From: Candidatus Dormiibacterota bacterium
GTDB taxonomy: Bacteria > Chloroflexota > Dormibacteria > Dormibacterales > Dormibacteraceae
Assembly: GCA_955652585.1 (NCBI GenBank)
Contig: CATPBF010000033.1
Span: 1-21,698, forward strand
Reading direction: 5' to 3'
Length of the DNA stretch: 21,698 nt
Positions 1 to 6,631 of this stretch are shown here, piece by piece. The translations under genes were made by a program, and so were the position numbers. Below the pieces are notes generated by a model. It ran no database searches, was not told where the DNA came from, and worked only from the letters and a program-made list of their open reading frames with translations. How positions within the stretch are numbered: the stretch's first letter is position 1; the number at the start of each line of letters is the position of its first letter.

Positions 1-597
1 GGTTAGGACGATGGCCTCGTCGAACCCCGACTCGACCGCCTCGGATTTCGCAAGCGCCGACTGCGCATACGAGCCTGTGATCTTGGCGCGCGCCGGCAGC
101 GACTGGTCCGGGGTGCGCCGCCAAGAGCTGACCATGCACCTGATGCCCCCCTCGATCTCGACGTAGTTGCCGAACGGGATGGCATAGATGAAGAAGCTGT
201 GGTTGAGGTTGTGCAGGCGAACGCCGATTTCTTCGCTCGATGCATACAGGAGGGGACGCACGTAGACGTCGGACTTGAACTCGTTGCGCCGTAGGAGCTC
301 GACTGTGAGGTTGACGAGCTCCTCTGTCGAGTAAGGAAGGGTCATCCGCATGATGTTGGCCGACCGCCGAAGCCGGTCGTAATGGGCCGGGGCCTGTAGG
401 AGGTGCAGCTGCTCTTGCTTGGGGTTCCAGTAAGCGCGAATGCCTTCGAAGCAACCGGTTCCATAGTGGAGGGCGTGCGTCATCAGGCCCAGCTTGATGT
501 CGTGGTACCGGCCGAATTCCCCGTCGTAGAACACCCAGGTGTTCGGGTGGGTCGCGCCCTTTTTCGTCGCCGCCTTCGATTTCGTTTCCACACTCAT
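1..597 (-). CDS. ilvE: Branched-chain amino acid aminotransferase, 5' part (runs off the left edge)
   Basis: Class IV PLP-dependent transaminase that interconverts valine, leucine and isoleucine with their 2-oxo acids using glutamate/2-oxoglutarate in the cytoplasm. Reading the minus strand from the ATG at 597 gives 199 residues with no stop before the window edge. Since IlvE proteins are usually 300-360 residues, roughly the C-terminal third or more lies outside. Visible family blocks are WVFYDGEFGRYHD (21-33), LTHALHYGTG-type LMTHALHYGTGCFEGIRAY (38-56) and SSWRRTPDQSLPARAKITGSY (157-177). K172 aligns with the lysine that forms the PLP Schiff base. The N-terminal 15 residues are Lys/Ala-rich and not conserved. 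No Shine-Dalgarno precedes the ATG; a TACACT box at 607-612 ends nine bases upstream, so a leaderless message is possible. It is divergent from the gene at 657. Family assignment is firm. Confidence 0.93.
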   Translation of the reverse strand, partial: MSVETKSKAATKKGATHPNTWVFYDGEFGRYHDIKLGLMTHALHYGTGCFEGIRAYWNPKQEQLHLLQAPAHYDRLRRSANIMRMTLPYSTEELVNLTVELLRRNEFKSDVYVRPLLYASSEEIGVRLHNLNHSFFIYAIPFGNYVEIEGGIRCMVSSWRRTPDQSLPARAKITGSYAQSALAKSEAVESGFDEAIVLT

Positions 598-606
598 CTC
601 GAACTA

Positions 607-612
607 AGTGTA
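607..612 (-). promoter_or_regulatory. Candidate -10 box for ilvE (possible leaderless start)
   Basis: The minus strand reads TACACT (TAnnnT, 4/6 to TATAAT), ending nine bases before the ilvE ATG. There is no Shine-Dalgarno between it and the ATG. I see no matching -35, so this is a weak call based on position only. Confidence 0.3.
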
Positions 613-656
613 AGGCGACCTGCACAGGGGCCCCGGCTTCTGAAAGAATCGCGAAT

Positions 657-1034
657 GTGAGCCTTTATGGAATCATTGCGGACCTGCGCCGGAAGTACCC
701 GACGCCGGCTGCGACCGAGACCCTCGACATGGTCGTCGCCGAGCTCGGGCGCACCCGCGACAACCTCAAGGAGGCGGTCGCCAATTTGTCGAGCAAACCG
801 CTCCCGCCAGGCGGCAAGCCGGTGCTGGACGAGCTGGTTGAGCACGCCCGTGGGGAAGGCGTCTACGACCTCGACTACGGCCCCGACCCGTACGACAAGC
901 CGCCGCTGGAACCGCTCGACGAGGGCACGCTGGGGATTGGGGCGATCCTGGTATTGAGCTCGCTGCTCGGGATCGGGTTGGCGGCCGCCGCGGTGTACGC
1001 CGGCATCAACGCGATTTTGCACACGAGTGGCTGA
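657..1034 (+). CDS. Unknown protein with C-terminal membrane anchor
   Basis: A 125-residue protein of no family I recognise. Residues 1-60 look like a soluble helical region (RRKYPTPAATETLDMVVAEL, then NLKEAVANLSSK). Residues 61-90 are acidic and Pro/Tyr-rich. Residues 91-121 form one hydrophobic segment (LGIGAILVLSSLLGIGLAAA), so it is probably anchored with its N-terminal domain in the cytoplasm. The start is GTG at 657, because the ATG two bases earlier runs directly into TGA. Either GAAAG at 642-646 serves as a weak Shine-Dalgarno, or AAGAAT at 644-649 is an extended -10 for a leaderless message. Its last eight bases overlap the YajQ gene, which indicates translational coupling and supports the reading. 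A longer antisense frame at 594-1292 has no recognisable content. Confidence 0.7.
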   Translation: MSLYGIIADLRRKYPTPAATETLDMVVAELGRTRDNLKEAVANLSSKPLPPGGKPVLDELVEHARGEGVYDLDYGPDPYDKPPLEPLDEGTLGIGAILVLSSLLGIGLAAAAVYAGINAILHTSG

Positions 1035-1518
1035 GTTCTCCTTCGACGTCGTTTCGGAGTTCGACCCCGCGGAGCTCACCAACGCGATCGACCAGGCTCG
1101 CCGAGAGGTGGGCACCCGCTTCGATTTCAGAGACACGCAGACCTCGTTCGACCGCCAGGACCAGATCATCCTCATTGACTCGGCGAGCGAGGAGCGTGCG
1201 AAGGCCGCACTGCAGGTCTTGCGTGAGAAAGCTGCTCGGCGCCAGCTGTCGCCCAAGCTGTTCAAGGCGGACGACCCCAAGACTGTCGGCAAAGGCCGCG
1301 GACAGATCGAGGTTCATTTGAACGCGGGCATCACCGATGAGCTCGCCCGCGACCTTCGAAAGCGCATCCAGAACGTCACGCCCAAAGTCCAGGTGCGGAT
1401 CCAGGGCGACCAGCTTCGCGTGGTGGGCAAAGACAAGGACACGCTGCAGCTCGTGATCAAGAATCTGCGCGAGGCGGAGGACATCCCCGTTCCGCTTCAG
1501 TTCACAAACTACAGGTAG
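1027..1518 (+). CDS. yajQ: YajQ family nucleotide-binding protein (DUF520)
   Basis: YajQ-family proteins are about 160 residues with two ferredoxin-like alpha/beta domains; members have been reported to bind cyclic di-GMP or nucleotides/RNA. This 163-residue protein has the family hallmarks: N-terminal EFSFDVVSEFDPAELTNAID (3-22), VGTRFDFRDTQTSF in the first domain, SPKLFKADDPKTVGKGRGQIE in the middle, and the C-terminal DLRKRIQNVTPKVQVRIQGD and LRVVGKDKDTLQ segments ending in PLQFTNYR. The start is GTG at 1027, inside the end of the preceding gene (8-base overlap). Its molecular role here is unknown beyond ligand binding. It precedes hisA by 35 bases on the same strand, so co-transcription is likely. 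Confidence 0.95.
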   Translation: MAEFSFDVVSEFDPAELTNAIDQARREVGTRFDFRDTQTSFDRQDQIILIDSASEERAKAALQVLREKAARRQLSPKLFKADDPKTVGKGRGQIEVHLNAGITDELARDLRKRIQNVTPKVQVRIQGDQLRVVGKDKDTLQLVIKNLREAEDIPVPLQFTNYR

Positions 1519-1553
1519 CCCCAGGATCGGGTCCGACAGCCCAGGATAGTCGG

Positions 1554-2255
1554 GTGCTGGTGATCCCGGCGATCGACATCATGAACGGCCAATGCGTCCG
1601 GCTCGTTAAGGGGGACTTCGAACAGCGCACCGTGTATTCCGACGACCCGGCCACGATCGCGCTGGACTTCGCCCGCGCGGGCGCGACACGGCTTCATGTC
1701 GTCGACCTCGACGCCGCCCGCGGGGAGCCGGACAACCGAATCGTCGTCGAAAGGGTCATCGAAGCCGGGCTGACCGTGCAGGTCGCGGGCGGGGTTCGCA
1801 CCGCGGCCCAGGTTGAGGCGTGGATCGGCGCCGGCGCCGGGGCAGTGGTGATGGGGACTTCGGCGGTTCGGGACCCGGGTTTGCTGGCGGAGTGTGCGAC
1901 CCGGTATCCAGGTCATCTCATGGCCGCGCTGGACGTACGGGACGGCCAGCCGGCGGTGAGCGGCTGGACCGAGACCGAGCCGCTCGACATCTCCGTGCTG
2001 ATCCCGCGCTGGAACGTCCTGCCACTGGCGGGCCTGATCCTGACCTGCACAGAGCGCGACGGGACGCTGTCGGGTCCGGACGTCGCGACCCTCGCCCGCG
2101 TGCTCTCGATGACGCACCTGCCCGTGCAGTACGGCGGCGGCATCTCGTCTCTGAACGACATCCGCAAGGTTCGCGAAGCGGGCGCCGCGGGCGTGATCCT
2201 TGGACGGTCCCTTTACGAGGGCAAGCTGTCGCTAGAACAAGCTCTGGCGTTATGA
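1554..2255 (+). CDS. hisA: Phosphoribosylformimino-AICAR phosphate isomerase (HisA; PriA-like possible)
   Basis: TIM-barrel isomerase of histidine biosynthesis that performs the Amadori rearrangement of ProFAR to PRFAR, delivering substrate to HisF/HisH. The 233-residue length is normal. D8 (in VIPAIDIMNGQCVRL) and D127 (in AALDVRDGQPAVSGW) match the two catalytic aspartates. The two phosphate-binding glycine regions are VQVAGGVRT (75-83) and VQYGGGISS (191-199), followed by GVILGRSLYEGK near the C-terminus. ERDGTLSGPD is the usual barrel-loop motif. The start is GTG at 1554 because AGGA at 1543-1546 is spaced seven bases before it. No other his gene is in the window. In Actinobacteria the homologue PriA also performs the tryptophan step (TrpF), and sequence alone does not exclude that here. 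The stop overlaps the next ATG (ATGA). Confidence 0.93.
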   Translation: MLVIPAIDIMNGQCVRLVKGDFEQRTVYSDDPATIALDFARAGATRLHVVDLDAARGEPDNRIVVERVIEAGLTVQVAGGVRTAAQVEAWIGAGAGAVVMGTSAVRDPGLLAECATRYPGHLMAALDVRDGQPAVSGWTETEPLDISVLIPRWNVLPLAGLILTCTERDGTLSGPDVATLARVLSMTHLPVQYGGGISSLNDIRKVREAGAAGVILGRSLYEGKLSLEQALAL

Positions 2256-2665
2256 ACGGCTCGCGCGCCGCACTGGCACTGGCAGCGCTCGCGTCCCTTG
2301 CGATCGGGGCATCTGCCTGCGGCGGTCGCGAGGCGGCGGACGACCAGGGCCTTCACCAGGACATCGTCAACGGCACGAGCGGCGCCGAGGTCACATTCGA
2401 CGCGACGTTGCTCACCGACCCGGTCGAATCGGGAGGGCACGAACGGTTCGAGGTCAAGGCAACCACGGGCGAAAACCTGGAGGTCGACCACAACACCTCC
2501 CTGGCCCCAAGCGTCCCCGTCCACGCCGGCGACGCCGTGATCATCCACGGCCAGCTCTACATCGATCCAGGTCCGCGGCTCGGTGTGCACTGCACCCACG
2601 CGCACACATCCAGTGGATGTCCCAGCCCAGGCTGGGTCGAATACGCGAATAATTACTACGAATAA
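2252..2665 (+). CDS. DUF3465-like lipoprotein
   Basis: A 137-residue exported protein. Residues 1-22 are a signal peptide with a hydrophobic Ala/Leu core ending in ASAC, so C23 is the likely lipidated residue (the -3 position is Ala rather than the preferred Leu). The mature part resembles DUF3465: ERFEVKATTGENLEVDHNTS, then APSVPVHAGDAVIIHGQLY, then a His/Cys-rich end with VHCTHAHTSSGCPSPGWVEY. That GD...G strand pattern suggests a small OB-like beta fold, and the conserved histidines and two cysteines could form a metal site or disulphide; both points are inference. The ATG at 2252 overlaps the hisA stop by four bases. The TAA stop is immediately followed by the ATG of the next small gene. 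The function is unknown. Confidence 0.75.
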   Translation: MNGSRAALALAALASLAIGASACGGREAADDQGLHQDIVNGTSGAEVTFDATLLTDPVESGGHERFEVKATTGENLEVDHNTSLAPSVPVHAGDAVIIHGQLYIDPGPRLGVHCTHAHTSSGCPSPGWVEYANNYYE

Positions 2666-2827
2666 ATGAGCAGGAACGAGCCGGCTCGACCCTCGAGCTT
2701 TGTCGCCAACCTTCGAGCGGGCAACTACGGATTCATCGAAAGGGCTGGACACGTGCTCGGCAACGTCGGGCGCAAGATTGTGCGCCGGCAGGCGTGCTGC
2801 GGAAACTACGGGGATCCCGGTTGTTGA
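2666..2827 (+). CDS. 53-residue small protein with C-terminal CCGNYGDPGC motif
   Basis: A short gene whose ATG directly follows the stop of the DUF3465-like gene (TAAATG) and whose own stop is directly followed by another ATG (TGAATG). The product starts MSRNEPARPSSFVANLRAGN, has an amphipathic basic middle (FIERAGHVLGNVGRKIVRRQ) and ends ACCGNYGDPGC with three cysteines. There is no signal peptide. Codon choice is G/C-rich at third positions, like its neighbours. Small actinobacterial-type proteins ending in a similar CCG-x-YG-x-PGC motif come to mind, but I cannot name a family. The clustered cysteines could bind a metal or be modified. It is probably translated by coupling with the upstream lipoprotein gene. 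Confidence 0.65.
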   Translation: MSRNEPARPSSFVANLRAGNYGFIERAGHVLGNVGRKIVRRQACCGNYGDPGC

Positions 2828-2869
2828 ATGACGACCGCCGAAGCCCGTGCGGCCGGCCTGATCAAGTAG
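2828..2869 (+). other. 13-codon reading frame ahead of the kelch lipoprotein (mini-ORF or displaced N-terminus)
   Basis: An ATG placed directly after the stop of the small protein encodes MTTAEARAAGLIK and then TAG. A +1 shift at that TAG would continue as RKKTKLAARL into the signal peptide of the kelch protein. It may therefore be the real N-terminus separated by an indel, a frameshifted leader, or simply a spacer. Confidence 0.3.
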
Positions 2870-2876
2870 GAAGAAA

Positions 2877-3863
2877 ACGAAGCTCGCCGCTCGGCTGACC
2901 GCTCTCGCCGCCATCGGCGCCGTCTTATTGATTGCGTCTTGTGCCCCCGCACGGACCTCAGCGCCGCCGGCACCGGCTTGCCATACCTGGCTCCCCGCGA
3001 TCGGTTCGAGCGCCGCACCACTGCCGTCAGGATCTGGGATCCTGGTTTTCGATCGGCTCGACAACTCGCCGAGTTCCGATGCCACGTGGATGTGGTCGGG
3101 ATCGTGTTGGAGCCAGGAGCCTGGTTTCGGCGGCCATCCCGTTTTCGGTTCGGCGTTGGCGGCCGATCCCCCTGACTCGAGTGTCGTTGCATACGGCGGT
3201 TGGGATGCCACCGCACAGGATGCATACGTCGCGCTCTACGAAACGTGGGAATTCCGCGGCGGGGTCTGGAGTCAACTGCTCGGAAGTGGGCCCAAGCTCG
3301 CCGGTCCCACTGCGATCGACGATCCGAAGCTTGGTGGGGTGCTGGTAATCGGAAAGGGGGCACAGACCGAAGAGACATGGTTGTTGTCGAAGTCGGGCTG
3401 GCGCCAACTGCATCCAGAACATTCGCCCCCAGCTCGGCTTGGAGCGAGTCTGGGCATCGATCCCGCCACCGGCGCCTTGATTGCGTTCGGTGGTTATCGA
3501 ATCCCCAAAGATGCGATGACAAACACCTGGCGATGGACTGGCTCGGACTGGCAGCTCGAGACGGCGGCTACCGACGAGGTGAACATCCCGCCTTCCGGCC
3601 TCGTCGTCGCCGACAATCACTCGCTCTGGTTGCTGGCGGGCGCGCCGTACTCGAATAAGGTCGTGCTGTGGCGTTGGGCGGGCGGCACCTGGGCCTTTGT
3701 CGGTGCGAGCACGCCCGGGCCGAGGCTACTTGGCTTTGGAGCTGCCTTCGACGGTCGCGAAATCCTGGTCTTCGGTGGTCTCGATGAATCGTCCGGTACC
3801 GGAGCCGCACTGAACACGGCCGAGTGGGCGTGGAGCGGCAAGAGTTGGCGCCGCATCCATTAA
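2877..3863 (+). CDS. Kelch-like beta-propeller lipoprotein with non-standard start
   Basis: Read from codon 2877, the N-terminus is a textbook lipoprotein signal: Lys/Arg-containing n-region, hydrophobic core TALAAIGAVLLIASC and lipobox IASC with C22. However, codon 2877 is ACG, and no ATG or GTG exists in frame between the stop at 2859-2861 and the signal core. The first ordinary start is TTG at 2928, which would cut the signal to five residues. AGGAAG at 2868-2873 is placed for a start at 2877. The mature protein has about six kelch-type repeats with G-G/W signatures: TWMWSGSCW, VVAYGGWDA with TWEFRGGVW, TWLLSKSGW, LIAFGGY with TWRWTGSDW, LWRWAGGTW, and ILVFGGLDE with AEWAWSGKSW. This predicts a surface beta-propeller of unknown ligand. 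It is the last gene of the plus-strand run that starts at 657. Confidence 0.75.
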   Translation, partial: TKLAARLTALAAIGAVLLIASCAPARTSAPPAPACHTWLPAIGSSAAPLPSGSGILVFDRLDNSPSSDATWMWSGSCWSQEPGFGGHPVFGSALAADPPDSSVVAYGGWDATAQDAYVALYETWEFRGGVWSQLLGSGPKLAGPTAIDDPKLGGVLVIGKGAQTEETWLLSKSGWRQLHPEHSPPARLGASLGIDPATGALIAFGGYRIPKDAMTNTWRWTGSDWQLETAATDEVNIPPSGLVVADNHSLWLLAGAPYSNKVVLWRWAGGTWAFVGASTPGPRLLGFGAAFDGREILVFGGLDESSGTGAALNTAEWAWSGKSWRRIH

Positions 3864-3872
3864 GACAGTTTT

Positions 3873-3898
3873 GAGGAAAAACCTGCCGGTTTTCCCTC
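3873..3898 (+). terminator. Strong hairpin after the kelch gene, candidate terminator
   Basis: An inverted repeat with 10 of 11 pairs (GAGGAAAAACC / GGTTTTCCCTC) and a TGCC loop begins ten bases after the kelch stop. There is no T-run behind it, so it may act as a transcript-end structure rather than a classical intrinsic terminator. Confidence 0.45.
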
Positions 3899-3900
3899 AC

Positions 3901-3946
3901 CCCTCCCGCGACTGCGTCGCGGGGGCCCCAGCGCACGCGATGCGCT
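3901..3946. repeat. Palindromic repeat, copy 1 (two hairpins)
   Basis: Bases 3905-3923 form CCCGCGAC-TGC-GTCGCGGG, an 8-bp perfect stem. Bases 3930-3946 form a 6-bp stem AGCGCA/TGCGCT. The first 37 bases match 6675-6711 at 32 of 37 positions without gaps, so this is a dispersed element. It lies between the kelch and SDR stop codons (3863 and 4065), a 201-base gap with no gene. Confidence 0.6.
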
Positions 3947-4064
3947 CTTTCCCGCTGATGGGACTATCGAAATAAGTGCTCCCGGCCACGTCAGTGGGAT
4001 GCAGGTGCGTTGGGGACGGCGGGAGTTCTCCGGCCTACTAGCACGAAGAAGAGCGTGACGGAGA

Positions 4065-4817
4065 CTAAGGTTTGCGCGCCACCAGCCAACTCGCCGCTTG
4101 CGCGACGGGGCGGACCACGATCTCGTCGATGTCGACGTGCGGCGGGCGGGTGACGGCGAAGACGATGCAGTCGGCGATGTCAGCGGCGACAAGCGGCTTC
4201 ACACCTTTATAGACGGCCTTGGCCGCATCGCGGTCGCCATGGAACCGCACGACGCTGAATTCGGTCTCGACCATCCCAGGTTCGATCTCGGTGACCCGGA
4301 TCGGCTCCCCGTTCAGCTCGAGTCGCAGCGTGCGTGAGATGGCATGCACCGCGTGCTTGCTGGCCGTGTAGCCTGCCCCTCCCTTGTAGGTCTCGAAACC
4401 GGCGATCGATCCCAGGTTGACAATGTGGCCGTGCCTCGCCTTGCGCAATAGGGGCAGGCATGCTCGGGTCATGCGCAGCAGGCCGAGCACGTTGGCTTCC
4501 CACATCTCAATCCAGTCCTTATCGGTGCCTTCGGCAATTGGCGTGAGGCCGCGCGCCAGGCCCGCATTGTTCACGAGCACATCTATGCGGCCGAATTTTT
4601 TCTTGACCTCGCCGACGAAGGTGTCGATGCTGTCGAGCCTGGTTACGTCTAGTGGGAGGGCCACGCCTGATGAGCCGACGACGCGGCGCACGCGGTCCAG
4701 TCGACGGGCGCCCCCCGCGATGCGATAACCGAGGCGGCCCAACGCGGCGACGGTGGCCGCGCCGATGCCCGACGATGCACCCGTGACGACGGCAACCGGC
4801 TTGTAACTACTCGCCAC
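4065..4817 (-). CDS. SDR family NAD(P)-dependent oxidoreductase
   Basis: Classical short-chain dehydrogenase/reductase of 250 residues, cytoplasmic, oxidising an alcohol or reducing a carbonyl with NAD(P)(H). The Rossmann motif TGASSGIG is at 12-19, NNAG at 83-86, and the catalytic tetrad is N109, S137, Y150 and K154 (YTASK). PG at 180-181 and the ETEF stretch follow as in the family. An Arg pair after the first beta-strand region (GARRLDR, 36-42) suggests NADP(H) preference, which is inference. The substrate is not predictable; it resembles YdfG-like broad-specificity members. The start is GTG at 4817, supported by GGGGAG at 4823-4828 five bases upstream. It is divergent from the unknown gene at 4876 across 58 bases. 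Confidence 0.92.
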   Translation of the reverse strand: MASSYKPVAVVTGASSGIGAATVAALGRLGYRIAGGARRLDRVRRVVGSSGVALPLDVTRLDSIDTFVGEVKKKFGRIDVLVNNAGLARGLTPIAEGTDKDWIEMWEANVLGLLRMTRACLPLLRKARHGHIVNLGSIAGFETYKGGAGYTASKHAVHAISRTLRLELNGEPIRVTEIEPGMVETEFSVVRFHGDRDAAKAVYKGVKPLVAADIADCIVFAVTRPPHVDIDEIVVRPVAQAASWLVARKP

Positions 4818-4862
4818 TCAAACTCCCCGAATCAAGAACCCGTCGCAACGCCCTCAAGAATG

Positions 4863-4868
4863 TACGCT
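4863..4868 (+). promoter_or_regulatory. Candidate -10 box for the gene at 4876
   Basis: TACGCT (TAnnnT) ends seven bases before the GTG start, the spacing expected of a leaderless transcript. No convincing -35 is visible. Confidence 0.3.
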
Positions 4869-4875
4869 AGGGACA

Positions 4876-5340
4876 GTGATCGAGGTCCTGGCCGGGGTGA
4901 TCGCCGCTCTACTCATCATGATGGGAATCTTGGTCATGGTGGGGCCCAACGCGAAAGGTCTTCTCAAGCGCATCGGGATGCTGCGCCGGCGCCGGCCATC
5001 GCTCTCGGTGTTCCAGCCGGCGCATTCGCGCGAGGTTGCCGCGACAGGCCTTAACCCCAAGACGCAGCGTGTCTTGCTGGCTGCCTCGCGACTCGGCAAC
5101 TGGCTGCGAGCGCACAACCATGAAGAGATCGCGCGCGCCCTTCGCGGTGCGGCCGGGCGGATCACAAGCGACGAGCCGGCGGGCCTCTACGCAATGCAGA
5201 CGGTCCTCCGCCGTGTCCGCTCGCTGAACCTCGACGACGGCGGGGCGCAGGAGCGGCTCAAGGCGCTCTCGAATGAGCTGCGGGACGCGGTTCAGGATCG
5301 CTTCGAGCAGCTGGAGTTGCTTCCCTTCCGCCGACCTTGA
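4876..5340 (+). CDS. Unknown protein with N-terminal membrane anchor
   Basis: A 154-residue protein of no recognised family. Residues 2-23 (EVLAGVIAALLIMMGILVMV) form a membrane helix, followed by a strongly basic stretch KRIGMLRRRRP (31-41). That order predicts a cytoplasmic C-terminal domain by the positive-inside rule. The remainder (about 50-150) is helical and charged, with NWLRAHNHEEIARALRGAAG and ERLKALSNELRDAVQDRFEQ capable of coiled-coil or helical-bundle packing. The start is GTG at 4876. AGGGA at 4869-4873 is too close for an ideal Shine-Dalgarno, and TACGCT at 4863-4868 ends seven bases upstream, so a leaderless message is possible. No downstream partner is on this strand. Confidence 0.72.
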   Translation: MIEVLAGVIAALLIMMGILVMVGPNAKGLLKRIGMLRRRRPSLSVFQPAHSREVAATGLNPKTQRVLLAASRLGNWLRAHNHEEIARALRGAAGRITSDEPAGLYAMQTVLRRVRSLNLDDGGAQERLKALSNELRDAVQDRFEQLELLPFRRP

Positions 5341-5361
5341 GGCGCGGCTGGAACCCGCGCC
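5341..5361 (+). terminator. GC-rich hairpin immediately after a stop codon
   Basis: GGCGCGG / CCGCGCC forms a 7-bp stem with a 7-base loop, beginning at the first base after the stop at 5338-5340. There is no T-run. The rest of 5362-5622 holds no gene I can support; a minor hairpin at 5418-5436 is the only other structure. Confidence 0.35.
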
Positions 5362-5622
5362 GAGAGATTCGGTGACCAGGTGGTCCAGATGCTAGGCGCG
5401 GCCGAGCACCGGAGCGAGCGCATCGCGTAGATGCGTAAGCGAGGAGCGGAGGCCGCAACAACGCAGATGGGCCGCATGGGCGCCGAAGATCCGGAGAGCG
5501 CTTCCGGCCGCGCCTCATAACCAATCGCGGGCCTGCCCCGTTTCATCTACGTGCGAGCGACACCAGCACAGATCGTCTAAGCGTCCTTCCCCAGGTTTCG
5601 CCAGCGCTCGCACGCCATCACC

Positions 5623-6144
5623 TCAGATCGGGTCCCGGCGCAGGACTTTCGGCAGATTTTCGCGCGGCAGCTCGATCCTTGACGGCGTGATCAGGCAGAA
5701 CTCCGGGGGCGGACCCAGCACCATCATTCGCCGCCACAAGCTGACCCCCGGCCCGCCTGAGTAGGGCCGCAGGCGTTCGTAGTGGTCGGGGTATCCCACG
5801 CCTGCCGGCTTCGAGAACTGGATCTCGAAGCCCGAGCCGACCGGCGCTTCGCCGCTGACGAGGCTGTAGAGCTTGCCCACCCCGTCCACTGCCATGCGCG
5901 CGGCGGTGTCGTGGGCCGGAGTGCGGACGCCACTCACTGCCGCCGCGTTGAGGACATCCAATGCCGCCGAGTTCTCGACCAGGTACCAGTCGCTGTAGCG
6001 ATCGCCGACCTTGAAAGTCGAGGAGCGGATGAAACCGCTCGGCGGCGCGCTCGCCAGCGCCGTGTGAAATCGCCTCAGCGCGTCCTCGTAGACCGCCACC
6101 TCCACACCGCCTTCCGGTCGGTGGCTGAAAACGTAAGCGAGCAT
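5623..6144 (-). CDS. Unknown protein paired with an SRPBCC protein
   Basis: A 173-residue cytoplasmic-looking protein without signal peptide or membrane helix; I do not recognise a family. It starts MLAYVFSHRPEGGVEVAVYE, an N-terminal beta strand and helix. Features include YSDWYLVENSAALDVLNAAA in the middle and a C-terminal half with DHYERLRPY, VSLWRRMMVLGPPPEFCLI and TPSRIELP. The alternation of strand and helix is compatible with a dimeric alpha/beta-barrel fold, but that is a guess. The ATG at 6144 shares one base with the stop of the SRPBCC gene (TGATG), so the two are translationally coupled and likely act together. The frame stays open upstream to 6537, but that part is antisense-like shadow of the SRPBCC gene and was excluded. 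Confidence 0.65.
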   Translation of the reverse strand: MLAYVFSHRPEGGVEVAVYEDALRRFHTALASAPPSGFIRSSTFKVGDRYSDWYLVENSAALDVLNAAAVSGVRTPAHDTAARMAVDGVGKLYSLVSGEAPVGSGFEIQFSKPAGVGYPDHYERLRPYSGGPGVSLWRRMMVLGPPPEFCLITPSRIELPRENLPKVLRRDPI

Positions 6145-6626
6145 CAGGAGTTCGAGGTCTTGGCGGCTTTGGATCCCTTCGGTCCCTTGCCGGATTCGAC
6201 GTACTTTTTCAAGGCGGCCATGTTGCTGCGTATGCCTGCTGCGTACTGGCCCGCGAGCAAGCCGCCCGCGAAGCGCAGGAGCCCGCTCAGCTCGTAATCC
6301 ATCTCGTACACGACGTGGGTCGTACCGTCCTTCTCTCTGTACGTGTATGACCATGTGCCCTTCAACGGCCCGCGAACGAATGTGCCCGCGCACCGCTTCG
6401 GCTTGTTGTAGACGTTCTGCTCGACCTCGAGCTGCTCCTTGATACCACCAGGCAGATCGAGGTGATAGCGATAGCGCGTGCCCTTTCCAGGCGGATTCTT
6501 GTCGAGCTTCTCGATTCTCGCGACGTAGCTCGTCCATTTCGGCGCGTTCGTCGCATCCTCCTGCACCACCGCCCAGACCCGCTCAGCGGAGGCATCGATA
6601 TCGACTTCCTCTTTCAGCCTGGTCAC
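6144..6626 (-). CDS. SRPBCC family protein (polyketide cyclase/dehydrase-like)
   Basis: A 160-residue START/Bet v 1-like helix-grip protein, a fold that holds a hydrophobic ligand in a central cavity. It opens with the typical EVDIDASAERVWAVVQEDAT (7-26; strand, then helix), followed by WTSYVARIEKLDK and paired strands TRYRYHLDLPGG, KEQLEVEQNVYN, TWSYTYREKDGTTHVVYEMD. The long C-terminal helix runs through AAGIRSNMAALKKYVESGKG, followed by a Lys-rich tail. Ligand and reaction are unknown. The start is GTG at 6626. No Shine-Dalgarno is visible, but a GATAAT box ends six bases upstream. It heads a two-gene unit with the unknown protein at 5623 and diverges from the MFS gene across 19 bases. Confidence 0.85.
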   Translation of the reverse strand: MTRLKEEVDIDASAERVWAVVQEDATNAPKWTSYVARIEKLDKNPPGKGTRYRYHLDLPGGIKEQLEVEQNVYNKPKRCAGTFVRGPLKGTWSYTYREKDGTTHVVYEMDYELSGLLRFAGGLLAGQYAAGIRSNMAALKKYVESGKGPKGSKAAKTSNS

Positions 6627-6631
6627 CCTGC

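Noticed and set aside
594..1292. Minus-strand frame of 232 codons opposite the gene at 657 and yajQ
   Set aside because: yajQ is unmistakable on the plus strand, and this frame has no recognisable feature or ribosome binding site.
2213..3522. Overlapping minus-strand frames (332 and 238 codons) opposite the lipoprotein cassette
   Set aside because: They lack domains, whereas the plus strand has signal peptides, repeats and coupled starts.
5362..5622. Possible tRNA, small RNA or gene in the gap after 5340
   Set aside because: I found no cloverleaf or TPsiC-like sequence. The two minus-strand frames (84 and 88 codons) have shadow composition. Only short GC hairpins are visible.
6145..6537. 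Upstream extension of the unknown gene at 5623 in its own frame
   Set aside because: The extension is a shadow of the SRPBCC gene; the TGATG overlap at 6142-6146 marks the proper start.
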